Part shown: in pieces, positions 48,071 through 58,170 of the stretch
How positions within the stretch are numbered: position 1 is the first letter of the stretch
Layout: each line of letters begins with the position of its first letter
Assembly: GCA_017935675.1 (NCBI GenBank)
Contig: JAGBHE010000065.1
Coordinates: forward strand, 141,887-205,886
Source of the DNA: Clostridia bacterium
GTDB lineage: Bacteria; Bacillota; Clostridia; UBA1381
Reading direction: 5' to 3'
Length of the DNA: 64,000 nt
Notes under the pieces: model-generated
Told to the model about the DNA's origin: nothing
What the model saw: only the letters and a program-made list of their open reading frames with translations
Databases searched by the model: none
Made by a program: the position numbers and the translations under genes

Positions 48071-49639
48071 ATGATGAACAAAAAAATACTCGGCATGATA
48101 GGAGCAGCACTCTGTTGTTCATTTGCGCTTTCAGGCTGCGGCAGTGAAAAAGGGCAGGAGAATACAGGAGGAAAAACTCAAATTTCATGGACGGCATGGT
48201 TAGGCGCCCCTGTAAATGAGAACGCAGATATGATAAAATATTGGAATGATTTGCTTGATGTTGACATTGATGTATGGAACATAGAGGCGGCAAATTACAG
48301 CGAGACAATAGCTCTTAAAATAGCAGGCGGTGAAATACCGGATGTGCTGTATATTCCTACTATGGCATCATACACAAAATATGCCAAAGACGGCATTCTT
48401 GCCGAATTTACCGATGAGCAGGTAAAGGAATATGCTCCAAAAATGTATGAAACATATAAAAAAACAGACGAAAATGCGCTATCCTACAGAAAGGTTGACG
48501 GGAAGCTGTACGGACTTCCCGCACTTACAACAAAATACAGACGTCCGATGGCATACAGAGGTGATTGGATGGAAAATTTGGGGGAAACAAAGCTTCCGGA
48601 AACACTTGATGAATTTGAAACGCTGATGTATAAATCTGCAAAAAATGATCCTGACGGTGACGGTACAAAGAATACATACGGCCTTTCGGCAGGCGGTGTA
48701 TATGCAGTATACGGCGCTTACGGGATAGTACCTGAATTTTGGATGGAGAACGAGAACGGAGAACTTGTGTTCGGAGGGGTTCAGCCGAAAATGAAAGAAG
48801 CGTTGGCGCTGCTTAGAAAATGGTACAGCGACGGTGTTCTTGACCCTGAATTTATTGTTAGTGAAAAACAAAGCGCGTCCAGCAACATGTCAACGCCGTT
48901 TGTCAACGGAAAAATCGGGTTTACCGCTAACGGTGAGGATTGGCACTTTAAGCCGAAGTTTGATAACTCAAATGAAGCGGTGGACTGGGAAGGCGACAAT
49001 GTTAAGGAACTGAGAAAAATTGATTCCCACGCTGCTGACAGTATAAGGCTTGGTCTTCCCGTTAAGGGTCCTCACGGTGACTGCGGTCTTGGTTCATCAA
49101 GCGTCATCGGCACAAAAAGCGCAACGGTTTCTTTCAGCACAAAGCTTCAGAATGACGAGAAAAAGCTCAAAAAAATATTTGAGGTTCTGGAGACAATCGG
49201 CTTTACATCATATGACAATCTTCTGACAGCCAAAAACGGTATAAAAGGTGTTCATTGGGATTTTAATGAAAAAAATCAGATTGTATATCTTGATGAAAAG
49301 TATCAGCAATATACGGAAAGAGCTAAAATCGGTGCACATACTGTTATGACAACTCTTGCTTCCCTTGAGTGGAATAATGAAGGCAAGGAGAATGAGGTAG
49401 AGTGGAGAAAAGAAACAAAGGCTGATTACGGTGCTATAGAAAATAAATTGAAAACGGTGCTTGAATCTGAGGGCGTATACGGAGTAGAGCTTGAGAAGCT
49501 CAGATCTGAAGCATACATTTCAATAATCACAGGAAGCAAAGATCTTGATTATTTTGATGAATTTGTCCGGAAATGGAACACCAGCGGAGGAGAACAGCTT
49601 ACAAAAGAAGCTAATGAATGGTATAAGGGTATTAAATAA
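48071..49639 (+). CDS. Extracellular solute-binding lipoprotein for oligosaccharides
   Basis: 522 aa. Lipoprotein signal MMNKKILGMIGAALCCSFAL then SGC, lipidated at the cysteine, followed by a periplasmic-binding fold typical of LplA-type proteins (ISWTAWLGAPVNENADMIKYW; GEIPDVLYI; NDPDGDGTKNTYGLS, a calcium-like loop). It captures the glycan for the two permeases. AGAAAGG precedes ATG 48071. Separated from the permease gene by repeat copy 2, which may let it be expressed at another level. Confidence 0.92.
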   Translation: MMNKKILGMIGAALCCSFALSGCGSEKGQENTGGKTQISWTAWLGAPVNENADMIKYWNDLLDVDIDVWNIEAANYSETIALKIAGGEIPDVLYIPTMASYTKYAKDGILAEFTDEQVKEYAPKMYETYKKTDENALSYRKVDGKLYGLPALTTKYRRPMAYRGDWMENLGETKLPETLDEFETLMYKSAKNDPDGDGTKNTYGLSAGGVYAVYGAYGIVPEFWMENENGELVFGGVQPKMKEALALLRKWYSDGVLDPEFIVSEKQSASSNMSTPFVNGKIGFTANGEDWHFKPKFDNSNEAVDWEGDNVKELRKIDSHAADSIRLGLPVKGPHGDCGLGSSSVIGTKSATVSFSTKLQNDEKKLKKIFEVLETIGFTSYDNLLTAKNGIKGVHWDFNEKNQIVYLDEKYQQYTERAKIGAHTVMTTLASLEWNNEGKENEVEWRKETKADYGAIENKLKTVLESEGVYGVELEKLRSEAYISIITGSKDLDYFDEFVRKWNTSGGEQLTKEANEWYKGIK

Positions 49640-49674
49640 ATTATGCTTCAGATATTAATACGGAGGTATACAGC

Positions 49675-52600
49675 ATGAAACGATTTGTTGCTGCAGTGAC
49701 ACTTATATTTTACATAACAAGCAGCACAGTTTTGGGAGCCGGTGCTGCAGATGCTATAAATCCGGAGGTTATCAGACCGGTAATGGGCAAAACAGAAACC
49801 TTGATTGCAGATGAAAACTTTGACAGAGAAAGTCTTGACCCGCGCTGGACGAATATGACGCGAATTGAGCAGAATGACGGGAATAATATAGGAAGAGTTG
49901 CGCCGAATACTATATCTACCTACGGTGTCGGAAAAATGTGGTTGACTGATTTTACGCTTCGGCTCAATCTGATGATGGATTACGCCCCGGATTCCTGGGC
50001 TGAAGTGGCAGATATTCAGTATAAAAATGAAAACTCCAAAGGAAAGATAATGCTTTATCAAAAGTCGGATAAATCCATATCAAGATTATATTTTGCTACT
50101 GTAGGACAGGCGTCAAATCTTTGGTATTCTTATGATCTTCCGGCAGATCATCCGGCTTTTAAGGGAGAATGGTTTTTTCTTAAGGTGGCAGTAAAGAATG
50201 ATAAGGTCAACATATATCTTAATGATGAGAGCACGCCTGTTATTGAGGCGGAGGGGATGACGCTTACAAAAAGCGCACTATGCTTTAAGCCTTTTGCCAC
50301 AACGCTTTATATTGATAATCTTTTGATAACAAGAGCTAAGGATTTGCCGGAACAAACAGTTCTTCCGGATGCTGAAGATAATTATATTACCGCATTTCAG
50401 GATTTTGAAAGCGGTGCGCCTGATTCGGAAAGCGGTTTTGCGGACGGATTTATCGATAACGCCGAAGACGAAAATTGCTTTCGCTTGAATGGCAAGGTCG
50501 AGACAGGGAGAATTGTCGGTATAAATTCAATGGTTCAGTTTAATTTACTCGCGGAGTATTTGAAGGAATACGAAAATTTTAAAGTCAGAATCACAGATAA
50601 TGCAGACGAGTATTGTATTTCGTTCGGAAGAGGTGCGGGAGGACAGTCCTTAATTGATATTAAAAAATTTGAAGGCAGCGCCGATAAAAGCGATGAATTG
50701 ACGATTGTTCGTGGAAACGGACCGGCAAATGTTGCTGAAGCCGATGGAATATGGGCGTATTTCAGAATAGAGCGAAGCGGAAATATAATAAAGGTTTTCT
50801 TTAACGACAAAAAGAATCCCGCTTATACCGTGACGGATTCAAACCCGATTGGCAGAGGCAGTATTTCCGTTGATGCATCAGAGCTTTCATCTTGCTGTAT
50901 CGATAATTTTCTCGTCACCTTGAAGATAGGGCTGAAGCGCATGTTTATAAAAAGCTCAGCGCCGGAATGCATAGAGATTGAATCAGCGCATGAGACTGCG
51001 GCAAACGGAGTTCTGACTGTAATTTGCTCTGATGAAGGCAAAGTTGTTTCCGCAGCTGAGCACGACCTTGTTATGAATCCTTTTATTCCTGACGGAAGGG
51101 GTTTTGCCGTAACGGAATTTATTCCGGAAGTACCTGACGGATGTAACGTATCGGCATATATAACCGATAAATCAGTGCTGTCGGAGCCATCGGTGAGTGC
51201 GGAGGTCAGCTGTAATGATACATTGCTTGAAATTAACGGTAAAATATCCGGCGATGTGGATGATTGCCTGCTTATTGTATTGCTGCCGGAGGATAAGCCT
51301 GAATTACAGTCGGCAGTGACTGCAAATATTATACCTGTCGGAGATGACGGGAGCTTTAAATTCGAATACAGCTTTGACTACACCGATACAGAGGGCGGAT
51401 ACAGGGCGGTTATATATGACGGTAAAAGCTCAATTCCGTATTCTTCGGAATTTCAGTATATCAGTGATACAAATCTGAAGATTTTTATGGAGAAACTTAA
51501 TAACTCGCTGAAATCACAGCAGGAATTTGTATTATTGACGGCGGAAGACAGCTCGGAAGGTTACCTGCGCCGTCTCGGCACGAAAATAAAAGAATTTTCT
51601 GCCATAGCCTCTATCGATTACGGGGAGGTTTATAAGATTATTTCTGCACTTACAAGCGGAAAAGCTGTTACAGAGGAAAATGCGGCAGAATTTTTCAATG
51701 AAGCGATTCTTGTTTCAATGCTTCGCAGCGCATCAAATGCGGGAATAATAAAAACACTTTTTGAGACATTTAATGACATTGCAGCTCCTGAAGCAGATGC
51801 AATGCGGGAGTATGAAACCAACAGAAATGCTGTTGAAACTGAAGTTTTTGAAGGGCTTTACCATGACAAAAACAATATTTTGTCGGCAGCGGATATATCG
51901 AATGCTTTTACCGAACAGGTGCTTTTGTCGCGCATTTATAAAAGCGGATATTTGGATATTTATCAAATTCTTAAAGAATATTCTGATAAAATGGGAATAA
52001 ATCTTTCTGTTTTGCCAAGCATTGAGTCTGACAGAAACAAGGTTATGACTAAGCTGAATACTGTCAGATATTATACATATGAAGAATTTAAAAAAGCCTT
52101 TGAGAAAGCTGCCCAAACAAGCGTTTCAGCGCCGCGGCCGACCGGCGGCGGTGGCGGAGGCGGCGGAGGCGGAAGCAGCCTGCCGCGCACTCCTTCTGTT
52201 TCTGTTATCCCGGAGCCTGATGTCCGGGAGGATCCTGCTGTGGCAGCAGTACAGACTGAAGCTTTCTACTTTGATATTGATTTGTCTCATTGGGCATATA
52301 AATATATTTACAGTCTTACCCAAAAAGGGCTTCTCGGAGGATATGAAGACGGAAGCTTTCGTCCGGAGCAAAATCTTACAAGAGCCGAGTTTTGCAAGCT
52401 TATAGTCTCTGCTTTTAATTTAAAAGCAGAGGGAAAAAGCGGGTTTTCGGATGTTTCGGAGGATGACTGGTATTCGGAATATGTTGCGGCTGTCAGTATG
52501 GCAGGTTATATAAATGGTGTGGGTAATGGTTGTTTTATGCCTGATGATAATATAACAAGGCAGGATATTGCAGTTATTATGTACAGGCTTATATTGGACA

Positions 52601-52809
52601 AGGACATTTTGCCAAGTGGTAAAAAATGCGAATTTGCCGATGCCGATATGATTTCTCCGTACGCAAGGGAAGCGGTAGAAGTGATGTCAGCGGGAATAAT
52701 TTCCGGCAGTGAAGGATACTTTAATCCGAAAAATTACACGACACGTGCTGAGGCTGCAAAGATAATATATGCTGTTCTCAATCTGTATGAGAAGGGGGCA
52801 AACGTATGA
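49675..52809 (+). CDS. SLH-anchored surface protein with LamG/DUF1080-like domains
   Basis: 1044 aa. Signal peptide 1-25 (VTLIFYITSSTVLGAGA), a concanavalin-like beta domain at about 40-225 (ENFDRESLDPRWTNMT...), a second related domain about 240-415, a central Ig-like and helical region, a Gly-rich linker (about ten Gly near residue 826), and three SLH repeats at the C-terminus (LSHWAYKYIYSLTQKGLL..., DVSEDDWYSEYVAAV..., SPYAREAVEVM...). SLH repeats bind secondary wall polymer, so it sits on the cell surface and probably binds glycan. The gene overlaps the next by ATGA. GGAGG precedes ATG 49675. Confidence 0.88.
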   Translation: MKRFVAAVTLIFYITSSTVLGAGAADAINPEVIRPVMGKTETLIADENFDRESLDPRWTNMTRIEQNDGNNIGRVAPNTISTYGVGKMWLTDFTLRLNLMMDYAPDSWAEVADIQYKNENSKGKIMLYQKSDKSISRLYFATVGQASNLWYSYDLPADHPAFKGEWFFLKVAVKNDKVNIYLNDESTPVIEAEGMTLTKSALCFKPFATTLYIDNLLITRAKDLPEQTVLPDAEDNYITAFQDFESGAPDSESGFADGFIDNAEDENCFRLNGKVETGRIVGINSMVQFNLLAEYLKEYENFKVRITDNADEYCISFGRGAGGQSLIDIKKFEGSADKSDELTIVRGNGPANVAEADGIWAYFRIERSGNIIKVFFNDKKNPAYTVTDSNPIGRGSISVDASELSSCCIDNFLVTLKIGLKRMFIKSSAPECIEIESAHETAANGVLTVICSDEGKVVSAAEHDLVMNPFIPDGRGFAVTEFIPEVPDGCNVSAYITDKSVLSEPSVSAEVSCNDTLLEINGKISGDVDDCLLIVLLPEDKPELQSAVTANIIPVGDDGSFKFEYSFDYTDTEGGYRAVIYDGKSSIPYSSEFQYISDTNLKIFMEKLNNSLKSQQEFVLLTAEDSSEGYLRRLGTKIKEFSAIASIDYGEVYKIISALTSGKAVTEENAAEFFNEAILVSMLRSASNAGIIKTLFETFNDIAAPEADAMREYETNRNAVETEVFEGLYHDKNNILSAADISNAFTEQVLLSRIYKSGYLDIYQILKEYSDKMGINLSVLPSIESDRNKVMTKLNTVRYYTYEEFKKAFEKAAQTSVSAPRPTGGGGGGGGGGSSLPRTPSVSVIPEPDVREDPAVAAVQTEAFYFDIDLSHWAYKYIYSLTQKGLLGGYEDGSFRPEQNLTRAEFCKLIVSAFNLKAEGKSGFSDVSEDDWYSEYVAAVSMAGYINGVGNGCFMPDDNITRQDIAVIMYRLILDKDILPSGKKCEFADADMISPYAREAVEVMSAGIISGSEGYFNPKNYTTRAEAAKIIYAVLNLYEKGANV

Positions 52810-55800
52810 TAAGAAAAATAATAGCGCTTATGCTCGGAGCTTCCTTTATGCTGTATGGCGTATCTGTTGCTGCTGAGTCTCGGAATGCGGAGCTTCAGAC
52901 TGATAATATCACCGCGGCAGCTGATTGGAAAAGCTGGGAAAACAAGAGCTCTGTTTCCGGTGACGCATACAATGTTAAAAGCTATTCGTATATAGAATCA
53001 TATAAAGCTTCACGCAATTACCGTGTAACCTTTGATGCAGTAATCAAAAGCGGAAGTCTTCATTATCCTGCAGTTTTCCTTCGTGCAGATAATGAAATGA
53101 ACGGATATAGATTTACCTTTAATGTGACCGAAAACGAAATTGCGCTTGATAAGGTTGTTAACGGAATCCCGCAAAGGCTTGCTTCGGGAGAATATACATA
53201 CGGCGAAAAGGAATCTTTTTACGCAGAAGTAAATGCCGAACATATAAGCTTTGGCACTGGCAGCCGTATGATATTGTCGGCAGATGATGCCGATTCTGTA
53301 GCCTACGGAACATTTGCGGCAGACTGCGGCGACGGCGAGCTTGTGCTTGAGAATATATTGTATACGCATGTTGAAAACTCAGAGGATGAGTATTATATGG
53401 CTAATCCGTCAAAAGACTATTTGCGCTCCGACTACTTTCGGGAGATTGAAAAAATAACAGCTCTCGGTTTTATGACAGCTTTTGAAGACGGCAGCTTCAA
53501 GCCCTTTAAAACTGTCAGCAGGGGGGAGCTTGCATTAATTCTGATGCGCCTTGCGAATCAGAATAATTCCGAATACAGGGCGGAGTTTTTCGACGTAGCT
53601 TCTGATAATCTTTATTATCGCGCTGCGGCATATTGTGTGAATAAAGGATATCTCAGGACAGATAACCGCCGTTTTATGCCGGATGACCCGGCTGAATATG
53701 ATGACGCAGTGAGAGCGCTCACGTTAATTACCGGCAGACGTCTTACAAACGGTGGGGCAGACGAAAGCAGAAATTATTTGTCGGAAGCAGCGGGAGCCGG
53801 AATTACAGACGGAATTGTTTCCTCAAACGTTCTCACGCGTGAGACTGCGGCAAAGCTTGTAATAAATACGGCAGAATGCGAGCTTATGACTTATTCCTCA
53901 TCAGGAACAAAGTACAGTGTTGATGAAAACAAAAATATTCTCAGTGAGTATCATAAAATCTATATTCTTGAGGGAAGAGTGGAGCAGAACAGCCTCAGCG
54001 GATTATATGCTTCTGTAGGCTGCGCGAACGGATATGCAGTCATTGACGGTGTGCTTGTAAGTGACGGAGATACAGATATAGGTGCATATTTGGGATACTG
54101 CGTAAACACATATGTCAGACTGCTAAAAAGCGAGGAGGCATATGAGCTTGTATGGTTTGAAGCTGATGATGAAAAAAATGCTCCGATCGTTATTAATGCA
54201 AAAGACATTGATGAAAAAACCACGGCTGAAAGTCTCAGCTATTCTGAAAACGGCAGAGGTAAAAAGCTTTCTCTGCCCAAAAATCTTATTTGCATTTATA
54301 ACGGTATCGTTTGTACACCTACAGCAGATATTCTGAACCCTGAGGTTGGAGAAATCACAGTTGTCCGAAGCGGCGGAAGGGTTTTTGCCGTGATTGTCAA
54401 GTCATATAAGACAATGTATTCAAGCAGTGTTTCGTATAATACGGGAGAGGTGTATGATAAGTATTTTGATACTGAAAAGCTTGTTTTAGACGAAAATAAA
54501 TGCACATTTGACATATTTGATGAAAACGGGAAAAAAGCACCTCTTGAACGACTTTATCAGAATCGTGTGCTCAGCGTTGCGGAAACCGTCGGACCGGTAA
54601 AGCATTATACAATATATGTAAGTCTTGCGTCTGTTGAAGGTACCTATACCTCAGCCGGCGGGGACATGCCGGAATGTACGATAAACGGAGTCCGATATGA
54701 TACGCTTTCATACGGCAGCAGGTTGTATTCTTCCGGGCTTGTACAAAAACCGCAGGTCGGCACAGAGATTATTGCTCACCTTGACGCCTTTGGGAATGTT
54801 GCCTTTATGGAAAGCAAAACACCGTCGGAAGGAATAGGATATCTTTCGAGAATAGTCCGTGACAGTGATTCGGACGAGTTTAAGGCATATATATTTGACG
54901 GAAGCGGAAAATGGACAGAGGTTTATTTTGGAGACAAATTGATATTCAATGGTTCATCGTTTGAATGTTCAGAAAAGCTGCCGGGTGAAATATGGTCCGG
55001 CGGAGCGTGTATACCGCAGCTTATATCATATAAATGCACAGGCAAAGATAAACTTAAAAGCATTGATACGGCGCAGCCCGCAAGCTTCGGCAGTGTTCCT
55101 CTTGCTCTCGGTGAAACATATAAAAATATAAAATATGTCAGTGCCAACACCTCTTTTGATGCCAGAGTTTATCTTGATTATTCAACACTTGTAATAAGTA
55201 TACCGCAGGATATAAATGACAGAGATGAATATTTAAGCGATAAGCGCGGATATTTTACAGATGGCAGAAGCTATAATGTTACGTGCTACAATGTTAATGA
55301 TTACGATGTTGCCGGCGTGGTTGTTGTAAATGAAACCGAAACATCGGAAATACCAAAGCTTGCGAGGCTTTTTGCAGTCAGCGGAACAGCGTCAGTGCTC
55401 GGAGATGACGGTGATGTGTTCATGGCGCTGAGGGGATTCAGAGACGGAAAAGAAGTCACGGCTAAGATAAGAAGAGGTCATGAGAAAGAGTTTGAGAGTA
55501 TCAGATGCGGAGATGCGGTTATACTTAAAGAGAACAGCCGCGGTGAAGTTACGGGCTACTCGGCACTGCAGCTTGTTTCAGAGCCCATGACCGGGACTTC
55601 AAATCCGACGGTTTCATTAGCGGCAGACAGAATTATAGTAGCCGGACGTGTTCTGAAATATGACAGAACAGAACGCAGAATAAGGCTTGATCTCGGCTCA
55701 GCTGAAAAAGCATTTTATTTCGGCAATGTAAAAGCGGTTTATGTTTGTGATTTAGGTGCTGAAAATATTCAGGTAAGTTCAATAGCAAATGTTGATGTAA

Positions 55801-55865
55801 ATGATTTTGTAGTGTGTAATTTCTGCTGGAGCGGATTGTATGATATTGTAATCTACAAGCGATAG
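52806..55865 (+). CDS. SLH-domain surface protein
   Basis: 1019 aa. Signal peptide 1-24 (IIALMLGASFMLYGVSVAA), an N-terminal beta-rich domain (about 30-195), then SLH-type repeats in the middle instead of at the end (REIEKITALGFMTAFEDGSFKP, RAAAYCVNKGYLRTDNRRFMP, and a third degenerate unit ITDGIVSSNVLTRETAAKL), followed by a ~650-residue beta-rich region of no family I recognise. Co-translated with the preceding SLH gene (ATGA). The pair probably forms a surface complex that presents glycan to the transporter. Confidence 0.85.
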   Translation: MIRKIIALMLGASFMLYGVSVAAESRNAELQTDNITAAADWKSWENKSSVSGDAYNVKSYSYIESYKASRNYRVTFDAVIKSGSLHYPAVFLRADNEMNGYRFTFNVTENEIALDKVVNGIPQRLASGEYTYGEKESFYAEVNAEHISFGTGSRMILSADDADSVAYGTFAADCGDGELVLENILYTHVENSEDEYYMANPSKDYLRSDYFREIEKITALGFMTAFEDGSFKPFKTVSRGELALILMRLANQNNSEYRAEFFDVASDNLYYRAAAYCVNKGYLRTDNRRFMPDDPAEYDDAVRALTLITGRRLTNGGADESRNYLSEAAGAGITDGIVSSNVLTRETAAKLVINTAECELMTYSSSGTKYSVDENKNILSEYHKIYILEGRVEQNSLSGLYASVGCANGYAVIDGVLVSDGDTDIGAYLGYCVNTYVRLLKSEEAYELVWFEADDEKNAPIVINAKDIDEKTTAESLSYSENGRGKKLSLPKNLICIYNGIVCTPTADILNPEVGEITVVRSGGRVFAVIVKSYKTMYSSSVSYNTGEVYDKYFDTEKLVLDENKCTFDIFDENGKKAPLERLYQNRVLSVAETVGPVKHYTIYVSLASVEGTYTSAGGDMPECTINGVRYDTLSYGSRLYSSGLVQKPQVGTEIIAHLDAFGNVAFMESKTPSEGIGYLSRIVRDSDSDEFKAYIFDGSGKWTEVYFGDKLIFNGSSFECSEKLPGEIWSGGACIPQLISYKCTGKDKLKSIDTAQPASFGSVPLALGETYKNIKYVSANTSFDARVYLDYSTLVISIPQDINDRDEYLSDKRGYFTDGRSYNVTCYNVNDYDVAGVVVVNETETSEIPKLARLFAVSGTASVLGDDGDVFMALRGFRDGKEVTAKIRRGHEKEFESIRCGDAVILKENSRGEVTGYSALQLVSEPMTGTSNPTVSLAADRIIVAGRVLKYDRTERRIRLDLGSAEKAFYFGNVKAVYVCDLGAENIQVSSIANVDVNDFVVCNFCWSGLYDIVIYKR

Positions 55866-55902
55866 TTCAGAAGACACAGAAATACAGTTGGGAGTGATTT
55901 TT

Positions 55903-58170
55903 TTGCATACCGAGCAACGATTCCGAGCCGTATACAAAAAAATAATTATATCGTATGCAGCGGTAATATTTTTATCCATTTTTATGGTTTCGGCAATTTC
56001 ACATAATTATGCCGGAAGAATGCTGAAGGATGAAATGATCAGCGGCGGCAGCGAGGTGATTCTCAGAATTGGTGAGATGCTTGACAGTCGGGTTTTTGCG
56101 CGTGCTGAAGCTATGTGGCTTGAGTGCGCGGCCCGCGATGCGGAAATCAGTCATGCGATTGACCATCCGAATGACGTCAGCCTGTATGACTATTATAAGC
56201 TTTGTCAAAAGCTTTACTATCTTGCTTCGGAGAACAATGATATTGTTTCCTCTGTGGACGTTTATATCGGAGGTTCAGAGGTGCTTATTTCTTCAAAAAG
56301 CGGCGGAAGAATAAAGTTTATTGCAGAGGAACCTGAAGCGCTGCCGGAGTACTTTCGCTCAATTGTGGAATCGGGGAAGGCATCCGGTGGATGGATTCCT
56401 TCGCTGCCTGATGCCGAAATAGAAACTACGGGCTTTGCCGGAAATAATATTATAACCTTATATCGCACAATGCCGTATATTGAGGATAGCGGAATAAAGT
56501 TCAAGGGATATATTGCCGTGCACGTAAAGGCTGATGCCGTTGCTTCGATTCTGGAGTCGGAAACGGCAGAGAAAACGTATTTCACAATTGTTGATAATAA
56601 GGGAACCCCTATTTTAAGCGTCGGGAATGTAATGCCCGATGAAAAGACGATTTCCGAAATCCTTTCTTCCGGGAACAAAAGCTATTACAATAACAGGGGC
56701 GGGTATATTATTAATGCTGCCGTGATCCCCTCCGGAGGATTGTATGTTGTGCGCATGATGTCAGACAGTGTTTTCTTTAACCGTTTGCGTGAATTGCATA
56801 TAGCGCTGTGGATAATATGCGGGTTGTTTGCGCTTTTGGGGATGTTTATTTCTATTTTCCAGGCGAAGCAGATTTATAATCCTATACGGCGTATAGTGAA
56901 TAACATCCGAAAGTTTACCGAGCTTGAGGATGATAACAGGATAAACGAGTACAGTATAATTGACAGCACCATAAGCAGTCTTTCGAGTAAGGTTATAAAT
57001 CTTGAAAGTGAAATTCTGAGCAGCCGTGAAGCTATGCAGGTTAAACAGGTAATTTCACTTCTCAAAGGTGAAATCGAAGATGAAAGCGGAATTGATTTTG
57101 CATATGACAAGTTTGCGGCGGCGGTGATAACGGTATTGCCTCACGCAATTGACTATGAAAGCGCAAGATGTGATACAATAGCGATGCTTAAAAGCTGCCA
57201 GACTGTTGATTTTTACTATGCCGTTACCTTTGAAAACAGAATAGGAATAATAGCTAATTACGGTAAAGACATAAATATGTCCGCGGTAACGGGTTACCTC
57301 AGAAGCATTTCAGAGAAGCTTGATGACAAATTAAAAATGGTAATTTCGGTCGGATATGAAACGGATAAAAATAATATTCACAAGTCCTATGCTGACGCAG
57401 TAAAAACACTTCAATACAGCTTTTTTACCGATGATGCGGTTCTGGAATCAAAGGATTATCTCTGGCGCGAGCTGGCGGCGGCAGAATTTGATGATTCTTT
57501 AATAAAGTCATTTGTTTCCGCGCTTAAAAGAAATGATGAAAGCAAAATAATGAAATCGGTTGATAAGCTGACAGATGAAATTGCACAGTCCGGATGCTCA
57601 TATAAACAATGCAGAAACAGGATATATGCCATATTCTCTGTTTATTTCAGCTTTATTCTTGAGGAAAACAAAAATCCTGATTATGCTATAACGGAAAGCA
57701 CCTATTCCGAGCTCAACCAATGCTCCGGAATAGACGAATTTTCCGAATGGTTCAAGAATGAAATAGGTGAATACCTGCTTTGTTCAAAGAAAGAGGTAAA
57801 CATTACTGCAAATGATATGATAGAGATGGCTAAACAAATTATTGAGGATAACCTCGACAGGGAATTATCCCTTAACTTTGTTGCACAGCGGCTGTATATA
57901 GCGCCTGTGTATCTCAGCCGGGTATTTAAAACAGAAACCGGTGAAAATTTTAACGCCTATATTACCGACAGACGTCTTGAGCTTGCACGCAAACTGATAA
58001 TTGAAACGAATGATTCCGTAAATGTTATAACGGCGAAAACAGGATTTAACAGCGCAACTTATCTTATTAAAAAGTTCAAGGAAAAGTACGGTCAGACGCC
58101 TGTTAATTACAAAAAAAGCTATATAATCAGTAATTCTGTTAAAAAGGAGGAGAAGGATGAGCAAATTTAA
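55903..58170 (+). CDS. Membrane-bound AraC-type sensor-regulator
   Basis: 755 aa. Membrane helix at about 14-34, an extracytoplasmic sensor (35-300, Cache-like), a second helix near 300-320, a HAMP-like segment (QAKQIYNPIRRIVNNIRKF), a middle domain and a C-terminal AraC double HTH (LSLNFVAQRLYIAPVYLSRVFKT; VNVITAKTGFNSATYLIKKFKE). This one-piece design senses an external ligand and binds DNA directly. The start is probably TTG 55903, 8 bases after GGGAG; TTG 55888 lies before that site. It is the likely regulator of the glycan locus. Confidence 0.87.
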   Translation: MHTEQRFRAVYKKIIISYAAVIFLSIFMVSAISHNYAGRMLKDEMISGGSEVILRIGEMLDSRVFARAEAMWLECAARDAEISHAIDHPNDVSLYDYYKLCQKLYYLASENNDIVSSVDVYIGGSEVLISSKSGGRIKFIAEEPEALPEYFRSIVESGKASGGWIPSLPDAEIETTGFAGNNIITLYRTMPYIEDSGIKFKGYIAVHVKADAVASILESETAEKTYFTIVDNKGTPILSVGNVMPDEKTISEILSSGNKSYYNNRGGYIINAAVIPSGGLYVVRMMSDSVFFNRLRELHIALWIICGLFALLGMFISIFQAKQIYNPIRRIVNNIRKFTELEDDNRINEYSIIDSTISSLSSKVINLESEILSSREAMQVKQVISLLKGEIEDESGIDFAYDKFAAAVITVLPHAIDYESARCDTIAMLKSCQTVDFYYAVTFENRIGIIANYGKDINMSAVTGYLRSISEKLDDKLKMVISVGYETDKNNIHKSYADAVKTLQYSFFTDDAVLESKDYLWRELAAAEFDDSLIKSFVSALKRNDESKIMKSVDKLTDEIAQSGCSYKQCRNRIYAIFSVYFSFILEENKNPDYAITESTYSELNQCSGIDEFSEWFKNEIGEYLLCSKKEVNITANDMIEMAKQIIEDNLDRELSLNFVAQRLYIAPVYLSRVFKTETGENFNAYITDRRLELARKLIIETNDSVNVITAKTGFNSATYLIKKFKEKYGQTPVNYKKSYIISNSVKKEEKDEQI